35,798 bases of DNA from Actinomycetes bacterium. GTDB lineage: Bacteria > Actinomycetota > Actinomycetes > Actinomycetales > Cellulomonadaceae. Position 1 is the stretch's first letter; the number at the start of each line of letters is the position of its first letter. Position numbers and translations under genes: made by a program. The stretch spans positions 1-35,798 of the forward strand of contig JAEYUL010000106.1 of NCBI GenBank assembly GCA_023432565.1, in the 5' to 3' direction. Shown here piece by piece: positions 15,321 to 25,505 of the stretch. The notes beneath the pieces are model-generated. The model made no database searches, was not told the origin of the DNA, and was given only the letters and a program-made list of their open reading frames with translations.

Positions 15321-17630
15321 ATGGTCGAGCTCGGTTCCACGAGCCTGACGATCGTCGGGGTCATCGCAGGTCTGGCGATCGCCTCGCTCGTCGTCGCCGC
15401 GGTTCTGCGGCGGCAGGTGCTGGCAGCCGGTGACGGCACGGCGTCGATGCAACAGATCGCCAAGGCGGTCCAAGAGGGCGCGTCCGCGTACCTCAACCGG
15501 CAGTTCCGCACGCTGGCGCTGTTCGCCGTGGTCGTCTGCGCGCTGCTGTTCCTGCTTCCGGGAGACGGTGGCGTCAAGCTCGGACGCTCGATCTTCTTCC
15601 TGGTCGGCGCGGCCTTCTCGGCGGCGATCGGCTTCCTGGGGATGTGGCTCGCGACGCGCGCCAACCTGCGCGTGGCGGCGGCGGCGTCGCAGCCCGGTGG
15701 CCGCGCGGAGGGCGCTCGCATCGCGTTCCGCACGGGCGGTGTCGTCGGCATGTCCGTGGTGGGCCTGGGCCTGCTCGGTGCGGCCGCGGTCGTGCTGCTC
15801 TACCGCGGCGACGCGCCCGCGGTGCTCGAGGGCTTCGGGTTCGGCGCCGCGCTCCTCGCGATGTTCATGCGCGTGGGCGGCGGCATCTTCACGAAGGCCG
15901 CGGACGTCGGTGCGGACCTGGTCGGCAAGGTCGAGCAGGGCATCCCCGAGGACGACCCGCGCAACGCCGCGACCATCGCGGACAACGTGGGTGACAACGT
16001 CGGCGACTGCGCGGGCATGGCCGCGGACCTGTTCGAGTCGTACGCGGTGACGCTCGTCGCGGCGCTCATCCTGGGCAAGGCCGCGTTCGGCGAGCACGGC
16101 CTGGTGTTCCCGCTCATCGTCACGGCGGTCGGCGCGCTGGTCGCGGCGCTCGGCGTGGCGATCACGCGCGTGCGCGGCTCGGAGAGCGGCCTGACCGCCA
16201 TCAATCGCGGCTTCTACGTGTCTGCCGTCGTCGGGGTCGTCCTGGCCGGCATCGCGGCGTTCGTCTACCTGCCGGGCTCGTTCGCGGACTTCACGGACGG
16301 CACGGCCGACCTGTCCGGCCAGGGTGGGGACCCGCGGCTGATCGCCACCGCGGCGGTCGCGATCGGCGTCCTGCTCGCGGGCGTCATCCTGTGGGTCACG
16401 GGCTACTTCACGGGCACGACGAGCAAGCCCACCCTGCACGTCGCGGAGACCACCCGCACCGGTCCGGCCACGGTCGTGCTGTCGGGCATCGGCGTCGGGT
16501 TCGAGTCCGCGGTCTACACCGCGGGCATCATCGCCGCCGCGATCTGCGGCGTGTTCCTCATCGCGGGCGGCAACGTCGCGCTGTCGCTGTTCCTCATCGC
16601 GCTCGCGGGCTGCGGCCTGCTGACCACGGTCGGCGTGATCGTCGCGATGGACACGTTCGGTCCCGTCTCGGACAACGCGCAGGGCATCGCGGAGATGTCG
16701 GGCGACGTCACCGAGGAGGGCGCGCAGATCCTCACCGACCTCGACGCGGTGGGGAACACCACCAAGGCCGTCACCAAGGGCATCGCGATCGCGACCGCCG
16801 TCCTGGCGGCGACCGCGCTGTTCGGCTCGTACGCGGACGCTGTCGCGACGAAGATCGCGGAGGTCGGTCAGGCGCCGGTCGACGACCTCGTCGCCGCGAT
16901 GATGGACTACCAGATCATCAGCCCCGTCACGCTCGTCGGCGTGATCCTGGGCGGCGCGACGGTGTTCCTGTTCTCGGGCCTGGCGATCGACGCCGTCACC
17001 CGCGCGGCCGGTGCGATCGTGCTCGAGGTGCGCCGCCAGTTCCGCGAGCACCCGGGGATCATGACCGGCAAGGTCCGCCCGGAGTACGGCCGCGTGGTCG
17101 ACATCTGCACGCGCGACTCGCTGCGCGAGCTCGCCACCCCCGGTCTGCTCGCGGCGTTCGCGCCCATCGCGGTCGGGTTCGGCCTGGGCATCGGGCCGCT
17201 CGCCGGCTTCCTCGCCGGGGCGATCGGCGCGGGCGTGCTCATGGCCGTGTTCCTCGCGAACGCGGGCGGCACGTGGGACAACGCGAAGAAGATCGTCGAG
17301 GACGGTCACCACGGCGGCAAGAACTCCGCCGCGCACGCGGCGGCCGTCATCGGTGACACCGTCGGCGACCCGTTCAAGGACACCGCGGGCCCCGCCATCA
17401 ACCCGCTCATCAAGGTCATGAACCTGGTCTCGGTGCTCATCGCCCCCGCGATCGTCGTCGTCTCGTTCGGCGACGGCGCCAACACGGTGGTGCGCCTGTC
17501 GATCGCGATCGTGGCCGCGGGCATCGCGTTCGGCGCCGTGATCGCGAGTCGGCTGCGCGCGGCGCGCGTCGACCGGGAGGGCGCTCTGGCGCACGCGCTC
17601 GAGGAGCCCGACACGGTGCGGGTCGCCTGA
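15321..17630 (+). CDS. hppA: K+-independent proton-translocating membrane pyrophosphatase
   Basis: An integral membrane pump of 769 aa that couples pyrophosphate hydrolysis to H+ export. The ATG is preceded by AGGAGGG. About 16 hydrophobic segments are visible. The catalytic DVGADLVGKVEQ (D195-E205) and DDPRNAATIADNVGDNVGDCAG blocks bind Mg-pyrophosphate. The later DNAKKIVEDG and GDTVGDPFKDTAGPAINPLIK blocks complete the site. In GNTTKAVTKG the key residue is K482 with T485. Family knowledge says Lys here (instead of Ala) removes the need for K+, so this is the K+-independent H+ type. Length is normal for actinobacteria. The gene stands alone and ends at a strong terminator. It recovers energy from biosynthetic PPi, useful under oxygen limitation. 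Confidence 0.96.
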   Translation: MVELGSTSLTIVGVIAGLAIASLVVAAVLRRQVLAAGDGTASMQQIAKAVQEGASAYLNRQFRTLALFAVVVCALLFLLPGDGGVKLGRSIFFLVGAAFSAAIGFLGMWLATRANLRVAAAASQPGGRAEGARIAFRTGGVVGMSVVGLGLLGAAAVVLLYRGDAPAVLEGFGFGAALLAMFMRVGGGIFTKAADVGADLVGKVEQGIPEDDPRNAATIADNVGDNVGDCAGMAADLFESYAVTLVAALILGKAAFGEHGLVFPLIVTAVGALVAALGVAITRVRGSESGLTAINRGFYVSAVVGVVLAGIAAFVYLPGSFADFTDGTADLSGQGGDPRLIATAAVAIGVLLAGVILWVTGYFTGTTSKPTLHVAETTRTGPATVVLSGIGVGFESAVYTAGIIAAAICGVFLIAGGNVALSLFLIALAGCGLLTTVGVIVAMDTFGPVSDNAQGIAEMSGDVTEEGAQILTDLDAVGNTTKAVTKGIAIATAVLAATALFGSYADAVATKIAEVGQAPVDDLVAAMMDYQIISPVTLVGVILGGATVFLFSGLAIDAVTRAAGAIVLEVRRQFREHPGIMTGKVRPEYGRVVDICTRDSLRELATPGLLAAFAPIAVGFGLGIGPLAGFLAGAIGAGVLMAVFLANAGGTWDNAKKIVEDGHHGGKNSAAHAAAVIGDTVGDPFKDTAGPAINPLIKVMNLVSVLIAPAIVVVSFGDGANTVVRLSIAIVAAGIAFGAVIASRLRAARVDREGALAHALEEPDTVRVA

Positions 17631-17668
17631 ACCGAGCACGCGTCGACGCACACGGTCGACGACGTACG

Positions 17669-17710
17669 CGCACAGGGAGCGCGGTCCGCACGGGCCGCGC
17701 TCCCTGTGCG
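17669..17710 (+). terminator. Strong terminator after hppA
   Basis: CGCACAGGGAGCGCGG (17669-17684) pairs perfectly over 16 bp with CCGCGCTCCCTGTGCG (17695-17710) around a 10-nt loop, 38 bp after the hppA stop. There is no T-run. It separates hppA from the ThuA-like gene, whose start is therefore placed downstream at 17796. Confidence 0.85.
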
Positions 17711-17795
17711 TGCGGCGACGGTCCGCCTCGCCTCGTCCCGCACGAGGCTGCGCGGCGCGTCCCGCGCGGGGCGGCGGGCGTGGTTGGGTGGTGGT

Positions 17796-18515
17796 GTGGC
17801 GACGGTGCTGGTGCTGGTGGGTGCGGGGCGGTACACCGACCCGTGGCACGACTGCGCCGCGCAGGCCGACGAGGTCGTCCAGGTCGCCCGGGCGCTCGGG
17901 CACGACGTGCGGGTCCGCAGCACGCGCCCGGACACGTTCGACGAGGCGGACCTCGTCGCGAGGGTGCCGCACCTGCTCGTCGTCGTCGCGGGTGGCACGC
18001 CCGGGCCGCAGGTGCTGACCGACCCGTCGGCCGACGAGGCCGCAGCCCGGTGGCGCCCGTTCCACGACGCCCGCCACGCGCTCGTCGAGGCGGGCACGGC
18101 CGTCCTGGCGCTGCACCAGGCGGCCTACGCGTTCACGGACGACCCGCGGTGGGCCGCGACGATCGGCGGCCGGTGGGTTCTCGACCGCTCGTGGCACCCG
18201 CCGTACGGCCGCGCGACCGTCCGCCCGGTCGACGACGAGCACCCGGTGACGTGGAGCCTGGGCGAGGTCGCCGTGCACGACGAGCGCTACGCCGACCTGG
18301 ACGTCTCCCCGGGCGTGCACGTCCTGGCCGTCACGGACGTCACCCCCGACGAGGCCCGGGGTCACGGGACGCCCGGTACGCACCCTGTGGTGTGGACGGT
18401 CCCCGGCGCGACGAAGGTCCTGTATGACGCACTGGGTCACGATGCACGCTCATGGCACGCCCCGTCGCGTCGGGCGCTCCTGACAGCGGAGCTCGCGTGG
18501 CTCCTGCAGGGCTGA
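17796..18515 (+). CDS. ThuA-like domain protein
   Basis: A 239-aa protein of the ThuA superfamily (glutamine-amidotransferase-like fold linked to sugar utilisation). It begins MATVLVLVGAGRYTDPWHDC, the first strand and loop of the fold. It continues with HLLVVVAGGTPGP, VLALHQAAYAF at the elbow position, GRWVLDRSWHPP and DEHPVTWSLGEV..HDERYADL, typical ThuA segments. I used the GTG at 17796 because the fold starts right there. The frame extends upstream to 17706, but that would enter the hppA terminator and adds Arg-rich sequence. It has no export signal. The catalytic role is unknown; ThuA homologues are implicated in trehalose or other disaccharide metabolism. The exported esterase follows 16 bp later, so the two are probably co-transcribed. 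Confidence 0.8.
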   Translation: MATVLVLVGAGRYTDPWHDCAAQADEVVQVARALGHDVRVRSTRPDTFDEADLVARVPHLLVVVAGGTPGPQVLTDPSADEAAARWRPFHDARHALVEAGTAVLALHQAAYAFTDDPRWAATIGGRWVLDRSWHPPYGRATVRPVDDEHPVTWSLGEVAVHDERYADLDVSPGVHVLAVTDVTPDEARGHGTPGTHPVVWTVPGATKVLYDALGHDARSWHAPSRRALLTAELAWLLQG

Positions 18516-18531
18516 CGAGCATGGAGGTCGT

Positions 18532-19509
18532 GTGAGGTCGAGGACGCGGTGGCTGGTGGGGGCGGGTGCCGCCCTGGTGCTCGTCGCGGGCGGCGCGCTG
18601 GCGGTCGCACGCCCGTGGCAGTCGCACGACGCGCCGACGAGCGAGGGCCGCACGGGTGCACCGGTCGGCTTCACGCAGGTCACCGAGTTCGGCACCAATC
18701 CCGGCGGCCTGAGCATGTACCAGTACGTCCCCGAGGACCTGGCCGAGCCCGCACCGGTCGTGGTCGCGATCCACTACTGCTCGGGCTCGGCGCAGGCCTT
18801 CCGTGGGACGGGGATCGAGGAGCTGGCCGACCAGCAGGGGTTCGTCGTCGTGTACCCGCAGGCCGACCGGGTGGGCCACTGCTTCGACTCCGCGTCGAGC
18901 GCGAGCCTGACGCACGACGGCGGGGGAGACTCCCAGAGCATCGCGCAGATGGTCGAGCACGTGAGCGGCGCGGTCGCCGTCGACCCCCAGCGGGTGTTCG
19001 CGTTCGGGCTCTCGTCGGGCGCGATGATGACCGAGGTCCTCATGGCCACGTACCCCGACGTGTTCGCGGCGGGGGCGGCGTTCGCGGGCACCCCCGCAGG
19101 GTGCGCCGCGGCGGAGGGCCCGCCGCCGGGACCGACGGGGCCGATCGCCGCCAGCCCGCAGTGCTGGCGGGGCGAGGTCGACCACACCCCGCAGGAGTGG
19201 GGCGACCTGGCTCGCGCGGCGTACCCGGGGTACACCGGCCCGCGCCCGCGCGTGCAGCTGTGGCACGGGACGGCCGACGACATCCTGGAGTACCCGAACC
19301 TCGGTGAGGCCGTCGAGCAGTGGACCGACGTGCTCGACGTCCCGCTCGAGCCGGTGGCGAGCACCGAGCTCGACGGCGGCTGGACGCGCACGCGGTACGG
19401 CACGGACGACGACCGGCCCGCCGTCGAGGCGTACAGCGGCGCCGGTCTGACGCACGACATCCCCGTGGACGCCGACGCGGTGGCCCGGTTCTTCGGTCTG
19501 GTCGGCTGA
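18532..19509 (+). CDS. Exported α/β-hydrolase esterase (PHB depolymerase / CE1-like)
   Basis: A 325-aa secreted or membrane-anchored esterase. The GTG at 18532 follows GGAGG at four bases. The N-terminus RSRTRW plus a hydrophobic stretch (8-26) is a signal peptide or anchor without a lipobox. The fold matches the poly(3-hydroxybutyrate)-depolymerase/acetylxylan-feruloyl esterase group (LpqC-like): VVVAIHYCSGSAQAFRGTG (77-94), GFVVVYPQA, then the nucleophile elbow GLSSG with S161, WHGTADDIL with D249 or D250 as acid, and THDI with H308 as base. Three Cys (83, 117, 191) and C211 could form two disulfides outside the cell. Likely substrates are acyl groups on plant polysaccharides, by family inference. 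H81 replaces part of the common LHGC oxyanion motif (here HYCSGS). Confidence 0.85.
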   Translation: MRSRTRWLVGAGAALVLVAGGALAVARPWQSHDAPTSEGRTGAPVGFTQVTEFGTNPGGLSMYQYVPEDLAEPAPVVVAIHYCSGSAQAFRGTGIEELADQQGFVVVYPQADRVGHCFDSASSASLTHDGGGDSQSIAQMVEHVSGAVAVDPQRVFAFGLSSGAMMTEVLMATYPDVFAAGAAFAGTPAGCAAAEGPPPGPTGPIAASPQCWRGEVDHTPQEWGDLARAAYPGYTGPRPRVQLWHGTADDILEYPNLGEAVEQWTDVLDVPLEPVASTELDGGWTRTRYGTDDDRPAVEAYSGAGLTHDIPVDADAVARFFGLVG

Positions 19510-19559
19510 CCGGGGACCCCACGGCGAGGCCCGCGACGCTCCTCGGGGAAGATGGGCGC

Positions 19560-21119
19560 GTGGATGCTCCCCAGCACGACCCCCGTCTCGTCGACGCGCT
19601 GCGCGGCGACCTGTCCGGTGCCGGGTTCGACGTCGAGCCGGTCGAGGCGCTGCTCGGGCCGGTGGCCGCGGGCGCGCTGCACCGTGAGGAGCTCGTGCCG
19701 GCCCTGCGCGCCACCGCGGCGGCGCTGGGACGCGGCGGCCGCGACGAGCCGCTCGCCCTGCTGACCCGCCTGTTCCTGCTGGGCCGCGCGGTCCCGCGAG
19801 CGGGTGCGGACCGCGCGCTGCCCCGGCTCGGCACGGACGGCGCACAGCGCCTGGGCCTGGTCGCGGCCTCCGGGCACGGCGACGACGACGAGGTGCGTGC
19901 GCTCGTCGACCTGCGGCCGTACGCCGCGGTCGACGGGCGCGGCGAGGCGACGTGGTGGCTCACGTCCGACCTCGGCGAGCTCGCGACCGGCAGGGCGCTG
20001 CGCACCGACCACGTGCTCGGCGTGGGCGGCGCCTCGACGACGCTCGCGCAGGTCACCGTACGCGACGAGCGGGCGCGTGCGCTGGACCTGGGCACAGGCT
20101 GCGGCGTGCAGGCGCTGCACGCCTCCCGGCACACCCGGCACGTGACCGCCACCGACATCTCGCCGCGCGCCCTGGCCTTCGCGCTGTTCAACGCACGGCT
20201 TGCGGGGATCGGCGACGACCGGCTCGAGCTGCGCGAGGGCTCGATGCTCGAGCCGGTCGCGGGGGAGCGGTTCGACCTCGTCGTGAGCAACCCGCCGTTC
20301 GTCATCACGCCGCGCCGCGACGACGTTCCCGCCTACGAGTACCGCGACGGTGGTCGGTCAGGGGACGATCTGGTGCGCGACCTCGTGACGGGCGTCGCCG
20401 ACGTGCTCGCGCCGGGCGGCGTGGCCCAGCTCCTCGGCAACTGGGAGGTGCGGCGCGGCGAGCCGTGGGACGCGCGCGTGGGCGCCTGGCTCGACGCGTC
20501 GGGGCTGGACGGCTGGGTGGTGCAGCGCGAGCTGCTGGACCCGGCGCAGTACGCCGAGACGTGGATCCGGGACGGCGGGACGACGCCCGAGCGTGACCCC
20601 GCCGCCTGGGCCCAGCGGTACGGCGCGTGGCTCGACGACTTCGCGAGCCGCGACGTCGAGGCCGTGGGCTTCGGCGTCGTGACGCTGCGCCGGCCGAGCG
20701 AGGAGTCCCGCGCGCGGCTGCGCCGCCTCGAGGAGGTCACGGGCACGGTCCAGCAGCCGCTCGGGCCGGTGCTCGCGGACGCACTCGCGGCGCACGACTG
20801 GCTCGCGGTGCGCGACGACGACGCCCTGGCGCGCGAGCGCCTGCGGGTCGCGACCGACGTCACCGAGGAGCGGTACCTCACGCCCGGCGCGGCCGACCCG
20901 CGGGTGGTGCTGCTGAGGCAGGGCGGCGGGTTCGGGCGCGCGGTCCAGGTGGGCACGGCGGTGGCGGGCTTCGTGGGCGCGTGCGACGGCGAGCTCGCCG
21001 TCGGCCAGATCGTCGGCGCGCTCGGCGCGCTGCTGGGGTCCGACGCCGGGGCCGTCGCGGCCGACGTCCTGCCCACCGTCCGCGGGCTGGTCCGCGACGG
21101 CCTCCTGCTGCCGGCCTGA
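19560..21119 (+). CDS. Class I SAM-dependent methyltransferase with N- and C-terminal extra domains (DUF7059-like)
   Basis: A 519-aa cytoplasmic methyltransferase. The N-terminal 150 residues form a helical domain (HREELVPALRATAAALG) that ends in TWWLTSDLGE; I believe this is the DUF7059 type common in actinobacteria. The Rossmann core follows, with motif I LDLGTGCG (175-182), VTATDISPRA for SAM-ribose binding, and NPPF (244-247), the signature of N-methylating enzymes acting on planar or amide nitrogen (HemK/RsmC/adenine type). The C-terminal 150 residues resemble a winged-helix-like region (DGELAVGQIVGALGALLG). The GTG at 19560 has a weak GGGGAAG upstream. The substrate is unknown, though rRNA or protein are the usual targets of NPPF enzymes. 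No flanking gene hints at it. Confidence 0.85.
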   Translation: MDAPQHDPRLVDALRGDLSGAGFDVEPVEALLGPVAAGALHREELVPALRATAAALGRGGRDEPLALLTRLFLLGRAVPRAGADRALPRLGTDGAQRLGLVAASGHGDDDEVRALVDLRPYAAVDGRGEATWWLTSDLGELATGRALRTDHVLGVGGASTTLAQVTVRDERARALDLGTGCGVQALHASRHTRHVTATDISPRALAFALFNARLAGIGDDRLELREGSMLEPVAGERFDLVVSNPPFVITPRRDDVPAYEYRDGGRSGDDLVRDLVTGVADVLAPGGVAQLLGNWEVRRGEPWDARVGAWLDASGLDGWVVQRELLDPAQYAETWIRDGGTTPERDPAAWAQRYGAWLDDFASRDVEAVGFGVVTLRRPSEESRARLRRLEEVTGTVQQPLGPVLADALAAHDWLAVRDDDALARERLRVATDVTEERYLTPGAADPRVVLLRQGGGFGRAVQVGTAVAGFVGACDGELAVGQIVGALGALLGSDAGAVAADVLPTVRGLVRDGLLLPA

Positions 21120-21243
21120 CGTCCGATCTGCGGCGTTGGTGCAGGTCAGCGCCCTGTTCTCTCAGCCCGTTCCCAGGTTGCTCACATGAGCGGCCCAGGT
21201 GCCCTCCCTACGTTCGCGCCCAGACGTGCGGAGGAAGGTGCAG

Positions 21244-22492
21244 ATGTCTGCTCGGATGGGGCGTCGACGCGTCCGACGGTCGGTGGCCGCGGTGGCGGCG
21301 GTGGCGGTGCTCGCGGGCGGTGCGTGGTGGGTGTGGTGGCGCGACACCGGACCGGCACAGGCCGACGAGGCGACCACCCGGACCGTGCAGGCGAGCCTGA
21401 CGACCCTCGAGAAGACGGTCAGCGGCACGGGGACGCTGACCCCGACCGTCAAGGAGTCCGTGTCGTTCTCGGTCCCGGGCACGGTGACATCGGTCGACGT
21501 CGCCGTCGGCGACACCGTCACGCAGGGCCAGAAGCTCGCGACGGTCGACACGCTCGAGCTCAACGCCGACCTGCTCGACGCCAAGGCGACGCTGGTCTCG
21601 GCGCAGGCGACGCTCGCGAACGCCCGGGACGACGACGACCGGTCCGACGTCGCGCAGGCCAGGCTCGACGCGGCTGCCGCGCAGGTGGACGTCGCCCAGG
21701 CGCGCTACGACGAGGCGGTCGAGGCGATGGCCGGCGCCACGCTCGTCGCGCCGGCCGCGGGGCTGGTCACGAGCGTGGACCTCGAGGTGGGCGACGTGGT
21801 CTCCGCGAGCGCGTCGGCGGGGGTCGCGGGCGGCTCTGCGGCCGTCGGGCCGGCCGGTGGCACGACGGGCACGTCGGCCTCGGCGTCGACGGCGCAGGTC
21901 GTCATCGTCGGGACGGACCAGTGGCAGGTGAGCACGAGCGTCGACGAGTCGGACGTGGCGCTGATCGAGGTCGGCGACCAGGTCGAGATGACGTCCGACG
22001 ACCTCGAGGAGACCCTGTTCGGCGTGGTCGGCCAGATCGACCTGGTCTCGACGAGCAGCACGGGAGTCGCCTCCTTCCCGGTGACGGTCGACGTCACGCT
22101 GCCGACCCAGACGCTGCACGACGGCGTGAGCGTCGACGTCGAGATCATCTACGAGCGGCGCACGGACGTCCTGACCGTCCCGGCGCTCGCGGTGACGCGC
22201 GACAACGACGGCACGTCGCAGGTCACGAAGCTGAACGAGGACGGCACGACGCAGACCGTCACGGTCGAGACGGGCCAGACCTCGGGCTCGACGATCGAGA
22301 TCGTCTCGGGGCTGGCCGAGGGGGACTCGGTCGTCGTGCAGGTCGCACCCGTCCGTGGCGGCGACGGTGACGGTGGCACCGCGCCGGTAGGCCCGGGCAC
22401 GGGCGACTGGCCCGAGCTCCCCGACTTCGGCGGCGGGCAGATGCCCGTGCCGCCGGGCGGCGGGTTCGGCGAGCTCGGGGGCGGGCCGCGCA

Positions 22493-22500
<8 letters not shown>
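21244..22500 (+). CDS. MacA/HlyD-type periplasmic adaptor of an ABC exporter
   Basis: A 418-aa membrane-anchored adaptor. The ATG at 21244 has GGAGGAAGG five bases upstream. One membrane segment lies at 12-31. The first lipoyl half is about 55-105 (PGTVTSVDVAVGDTVTQGQKL). A short coiled-coil hairpin follows (107-163: DAKATLVSAQATLANARDD / DVAQARLDAAAAQVDVAQARYDEAV). The second lipoyl half is 165-186. β-barrel and membrane-proximal parts contain SVDESDVALIEVGDQVEM and TVPALAVTRDNDG. A Ser/Ala/Gly linker splits lipoyl and barrel (187-220). The last 40 residues are Gly/Pro-rich. In a Gram-positive cell it would sit outside the membrane and dock to the MacB-type permease encoded two genes on. First gene of a tightly packed cluster. 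Confidence 0.88.
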
Positions 22501-23244
<744 letters not shown>

Positions 23245-23248
<4 letters not shown>

Positions 23249-24477
23249 CCTGGAGCGAGACGCTGCGCACGGGCTGGTCCGCGATCCGCGGCCACGGGCT
23301 GCGCTCGTCGCTGACCGTGCTCGGGATCCTCATCGGCATCGCGGCGGTGATCCTCACCGTCGGCCTGGGCCTGGGGACGCAGAAGGACGTGTCCGCCCAG
23401 ATCAGCGCGCTCGGCTCGAACCTGCTGATCGTCACGCCGGGCTCGAGCACGTCGAGCGACGGCATCCGCGGCGGGTTCGGCTCGGCCGCCACCCTGACGC
23501 GTTCCGACGCCGACGCGCTCGCCTCCCGGGTCGCGGCCCCGGACGTCGCGGGCGTGGCCGCCGAGAAGGAGACCTCGCTGTCCCTCGAGGCGAACGACAC
23601 GAACTGGACCACGACGGTCGTCGGCACCACCGAGAGCTGGCTCGAGGTGCGCGCTCGGAGCCTGGTCTCGGGCGACTTCCTCACCGCGGCCGACGACGCC
23701 GAGCGCGCCGCGGTCGTCGTGCTCGGCTCCCAGACCGCGACCGAGCTGTTCGGCCGCACGAACGTCGTCGGCCAGACCGTCACGATGTCCGGGACGGACT
23801 TCACGGTCGTCGGCGTGCTGGCCGAGCAGGGCGCCAGCGGGGAGGCGAACCTCGACGACCTCGCGGTGGTGCCGTTGTCGACCATGGCCGAGCAGCTCGT
23901 CGGGGGCTGGCAGCGCAACGCGCTGTCGACGATCTACGTGCAGGCCGCCTCCGCCGACCAGCTCTCGGCGGCCTCGCAGGAGGTCACGACGATCCTGCTC
24001 AACCTGCACGGCGCGGCCTCCAGCGACGCGGCGGACTTCACGGTCGCGTCGCAGGACTCGTTGGTCTCGACGGCGACCGCCGTGTACCGCACGCTGACGG
24101 TGCTGCTGACCGGCATCGCTGCGCTGTCCCTGCTCGTCGGGGGGATCGGCGTCATGAACATCATGCTCGTGTCAGTCACCGAGCGGACCCGCGAGATCGG
24201 CCTGCGCAAGGCGCTCGGTGCGCCGCCGTGGGCGATCCGCCGGCAGTTCCTGGTCGAGGCCTCGGTGCTCGGCCTCGGCGGCGGCGTGCTGGGCGCAGCG
24301 CTCGGCATCGCAGCCGCCACGTGGCTGCCCGACCTGCTCGGCACGTCGATCGTCGTGTCCGGCCCTGCCGTCGTCGGCTCCGTCGTGATCGCCGTCGGCA
24401 TCGGGCTCGTCTTCGGCGTGTACCCGGCGACCCGCGCCGCGCGCCTCGCTCCGATCGACGCCCTGAGGGCCCAGTGA
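23245..24477 (+). CDS. MacB-like ABC transporter permease (FtsX fold)
   Basis: A 410-aa permease with four membrane segments. One is near the N-terminus (about 22-44, SSLTVLGILIGIAAVILTVG) and three at the C-terminus (about 284-308, 333-360 and 368-392). Between them is an extracytoplasmic MacB_PCD domain (about 50-275). The coupling segment ERTREIGLRKALGAPPWAIR and the end YPATRAARLAPIDALR are the family hallmarks. It pairs with the preceding ATPase as a homodimer, by family knowledge. Its overlap (ATGA) shows operon coupling. Substrates of such Gram-positive systems include peptides and lipoproteins; none can be assigned here. Confidence 0.93.
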
Positions 24478-24518
24478 CCGTGGCCCGCGTGCGAGCCACC
24501 CCGACAGGAGAGAACCCG

Positions 24519-25505
24519 ATGACCCCCCGACGCGCGCCTCGACCGTTCCTCGTCCTGCTCACCGCCACGACCGCGTTCACCCTCGCGGCGTGCGGGGGCG
24601 GCGCCAGCTCGGACTCCGTGACACCCGCGCCGCAGGTCACGGCGAGCCAGGACGCCGCCCAGCAGGCGCCCGTCCCGGGGGACCGCGCGCCGGGCGGCGG
24701 CGTGAGCGGTCAGATCGTGCAGGTCGGCGACGGGCTCATGCAGGTGCGCGACGACGACGGCCAGACCGCCGTGACCTGGACGGACGAGACCACGGTGCAG
24801 GTCACGACCACGGTGGACCTGTCCGCCGTGTCGGTCGGCTCGTGCCTCACCGCGATGACCGGCGGTGGGCTGCCGAGCGGCGACGACGAGATCGCCACGC
24901 AGTCGGCCGACGAGAACCCGGTCGCCCGCACGGTGACGCTCTCGGAGCCCGTCGACGGCGTGTGCAGCCCGGGCCTGGGCGGCGGCGCGATGCCCGGGCA
25001 GCGGCCCGGCGAGCTGCCGCCCGGCATGCCGACGGACCTGCCGAGCGGTATGCCGACCGACCTGCCCACCGACATGCCCACCGACATGCCCAGGCCGGGC
25101 GGTGCAGCGCCGGAGGGCTGGCCGACCGGCGGCCCGGGCGCAGGCGGGTCCGTGCCCGGCGGCGCGTTCGGCGGTCTCGTCGCCGGCGTGGTGACCGCGG
25201 TGGACGGCTCGACGATCACGGTCGAGGCCACCGCCCAGGACGGCACGACGAGCAGCGCCACCGTCACGGTCGACAGCACGACGACGTTCTCGGCCACGGT
25301 CGCGGGTGACGCGAGCGCGTTGGTGGTCGGGCAGTGCGCGAGCGTGCGCGGCACGGCCGACGACGCCGGCAAGGTCACGGCGACCAGCGTCCTCGTCTCG
25401 AGCCCGGGTGAGGACGGCTGCACGGCGGGCTTCGGCGGACGGGGCCCCGGCGGGCTCCGCGCGGGCGAGGACGGGCGCGTCGGCGGGCAGGGCGGCGATG
25501 ACTGA
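24519..25505 (+). CDS. Lipoprotein with two DUF5666-like domains
   Basis: An exported lipoprotein of 328 aa. The ATG at 24519 has AGGAGA seven bases upstream and yields a signal peptide ending in lipobox LAAC with C25. An upstream in-frame GTG would push the lipobox too far in. Two copies of a β-rich domain are visible. The first (about 62-150) runs GQIVQVGDGLMQVRDDDGQT to VGSCLTAM with C109 and C149. The second (about 220-302) runs GVVTAVDGSTITVEATAQDG to VGQCASVRG with C273 and C301. Each has one cysteine pair. They look like the DUF5666 type, often found near ABC/adaptor genes. A proline-rich PTDLP/PTDMP linker (169-195) separates them, and the tail is Gly-rich. Lies between the transporter and the second adaptor-like protein. 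Confidence 0.75.
   Translation: MTPRRAPRPFLVLLTATTAFTLAACGGGASSDSVTPAPQVTASQDAAQQAPVPGDRAPGGGVSGQIVQVGDGLMQVRDDDGQTAVTWTDETTVQVTTTVDLSAVSVGSCLTAMTGGGLPSGDDEIATQSADENPVARTVTLSEPVDGVCSPGLGGGAMPGQRPGELPPGMPTDLPSGMPTDLPTDMPTDMPRPGGAAPEGWPTGGPGAGGSVPGGAFGGLVAGVVTAVDGSTITVEATAQDGTTSSATVTVDSTTTFSATVAGDASALVVGQCASVRGTADDAGKVTATSVLVSSPGEDGCTAGFGGRGPGGLRAGEDGRVGGQGGDD
25026..25091. repeat. Short in-frame repeat coding for MPTDLP/MPTDMP units
   Basis: Four to five copies of an approximately 12-to-18-bp unit (ATGCCGACGGACCTGCC and variants) encode a Met-Pro-Thr-Asp linker between the two domains of the lipoprotein. Slippage-prone; the copy number may vary between strains. Confidence 0.7.

Noticed and set aside
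15243..18440. A 1065-codon open frame on the - strand opposite hppA
   Set aside because: Shadow of hppA and the ThuA-like gene; no ribosome site and no recognisable motif, while hppA is unmistakable.
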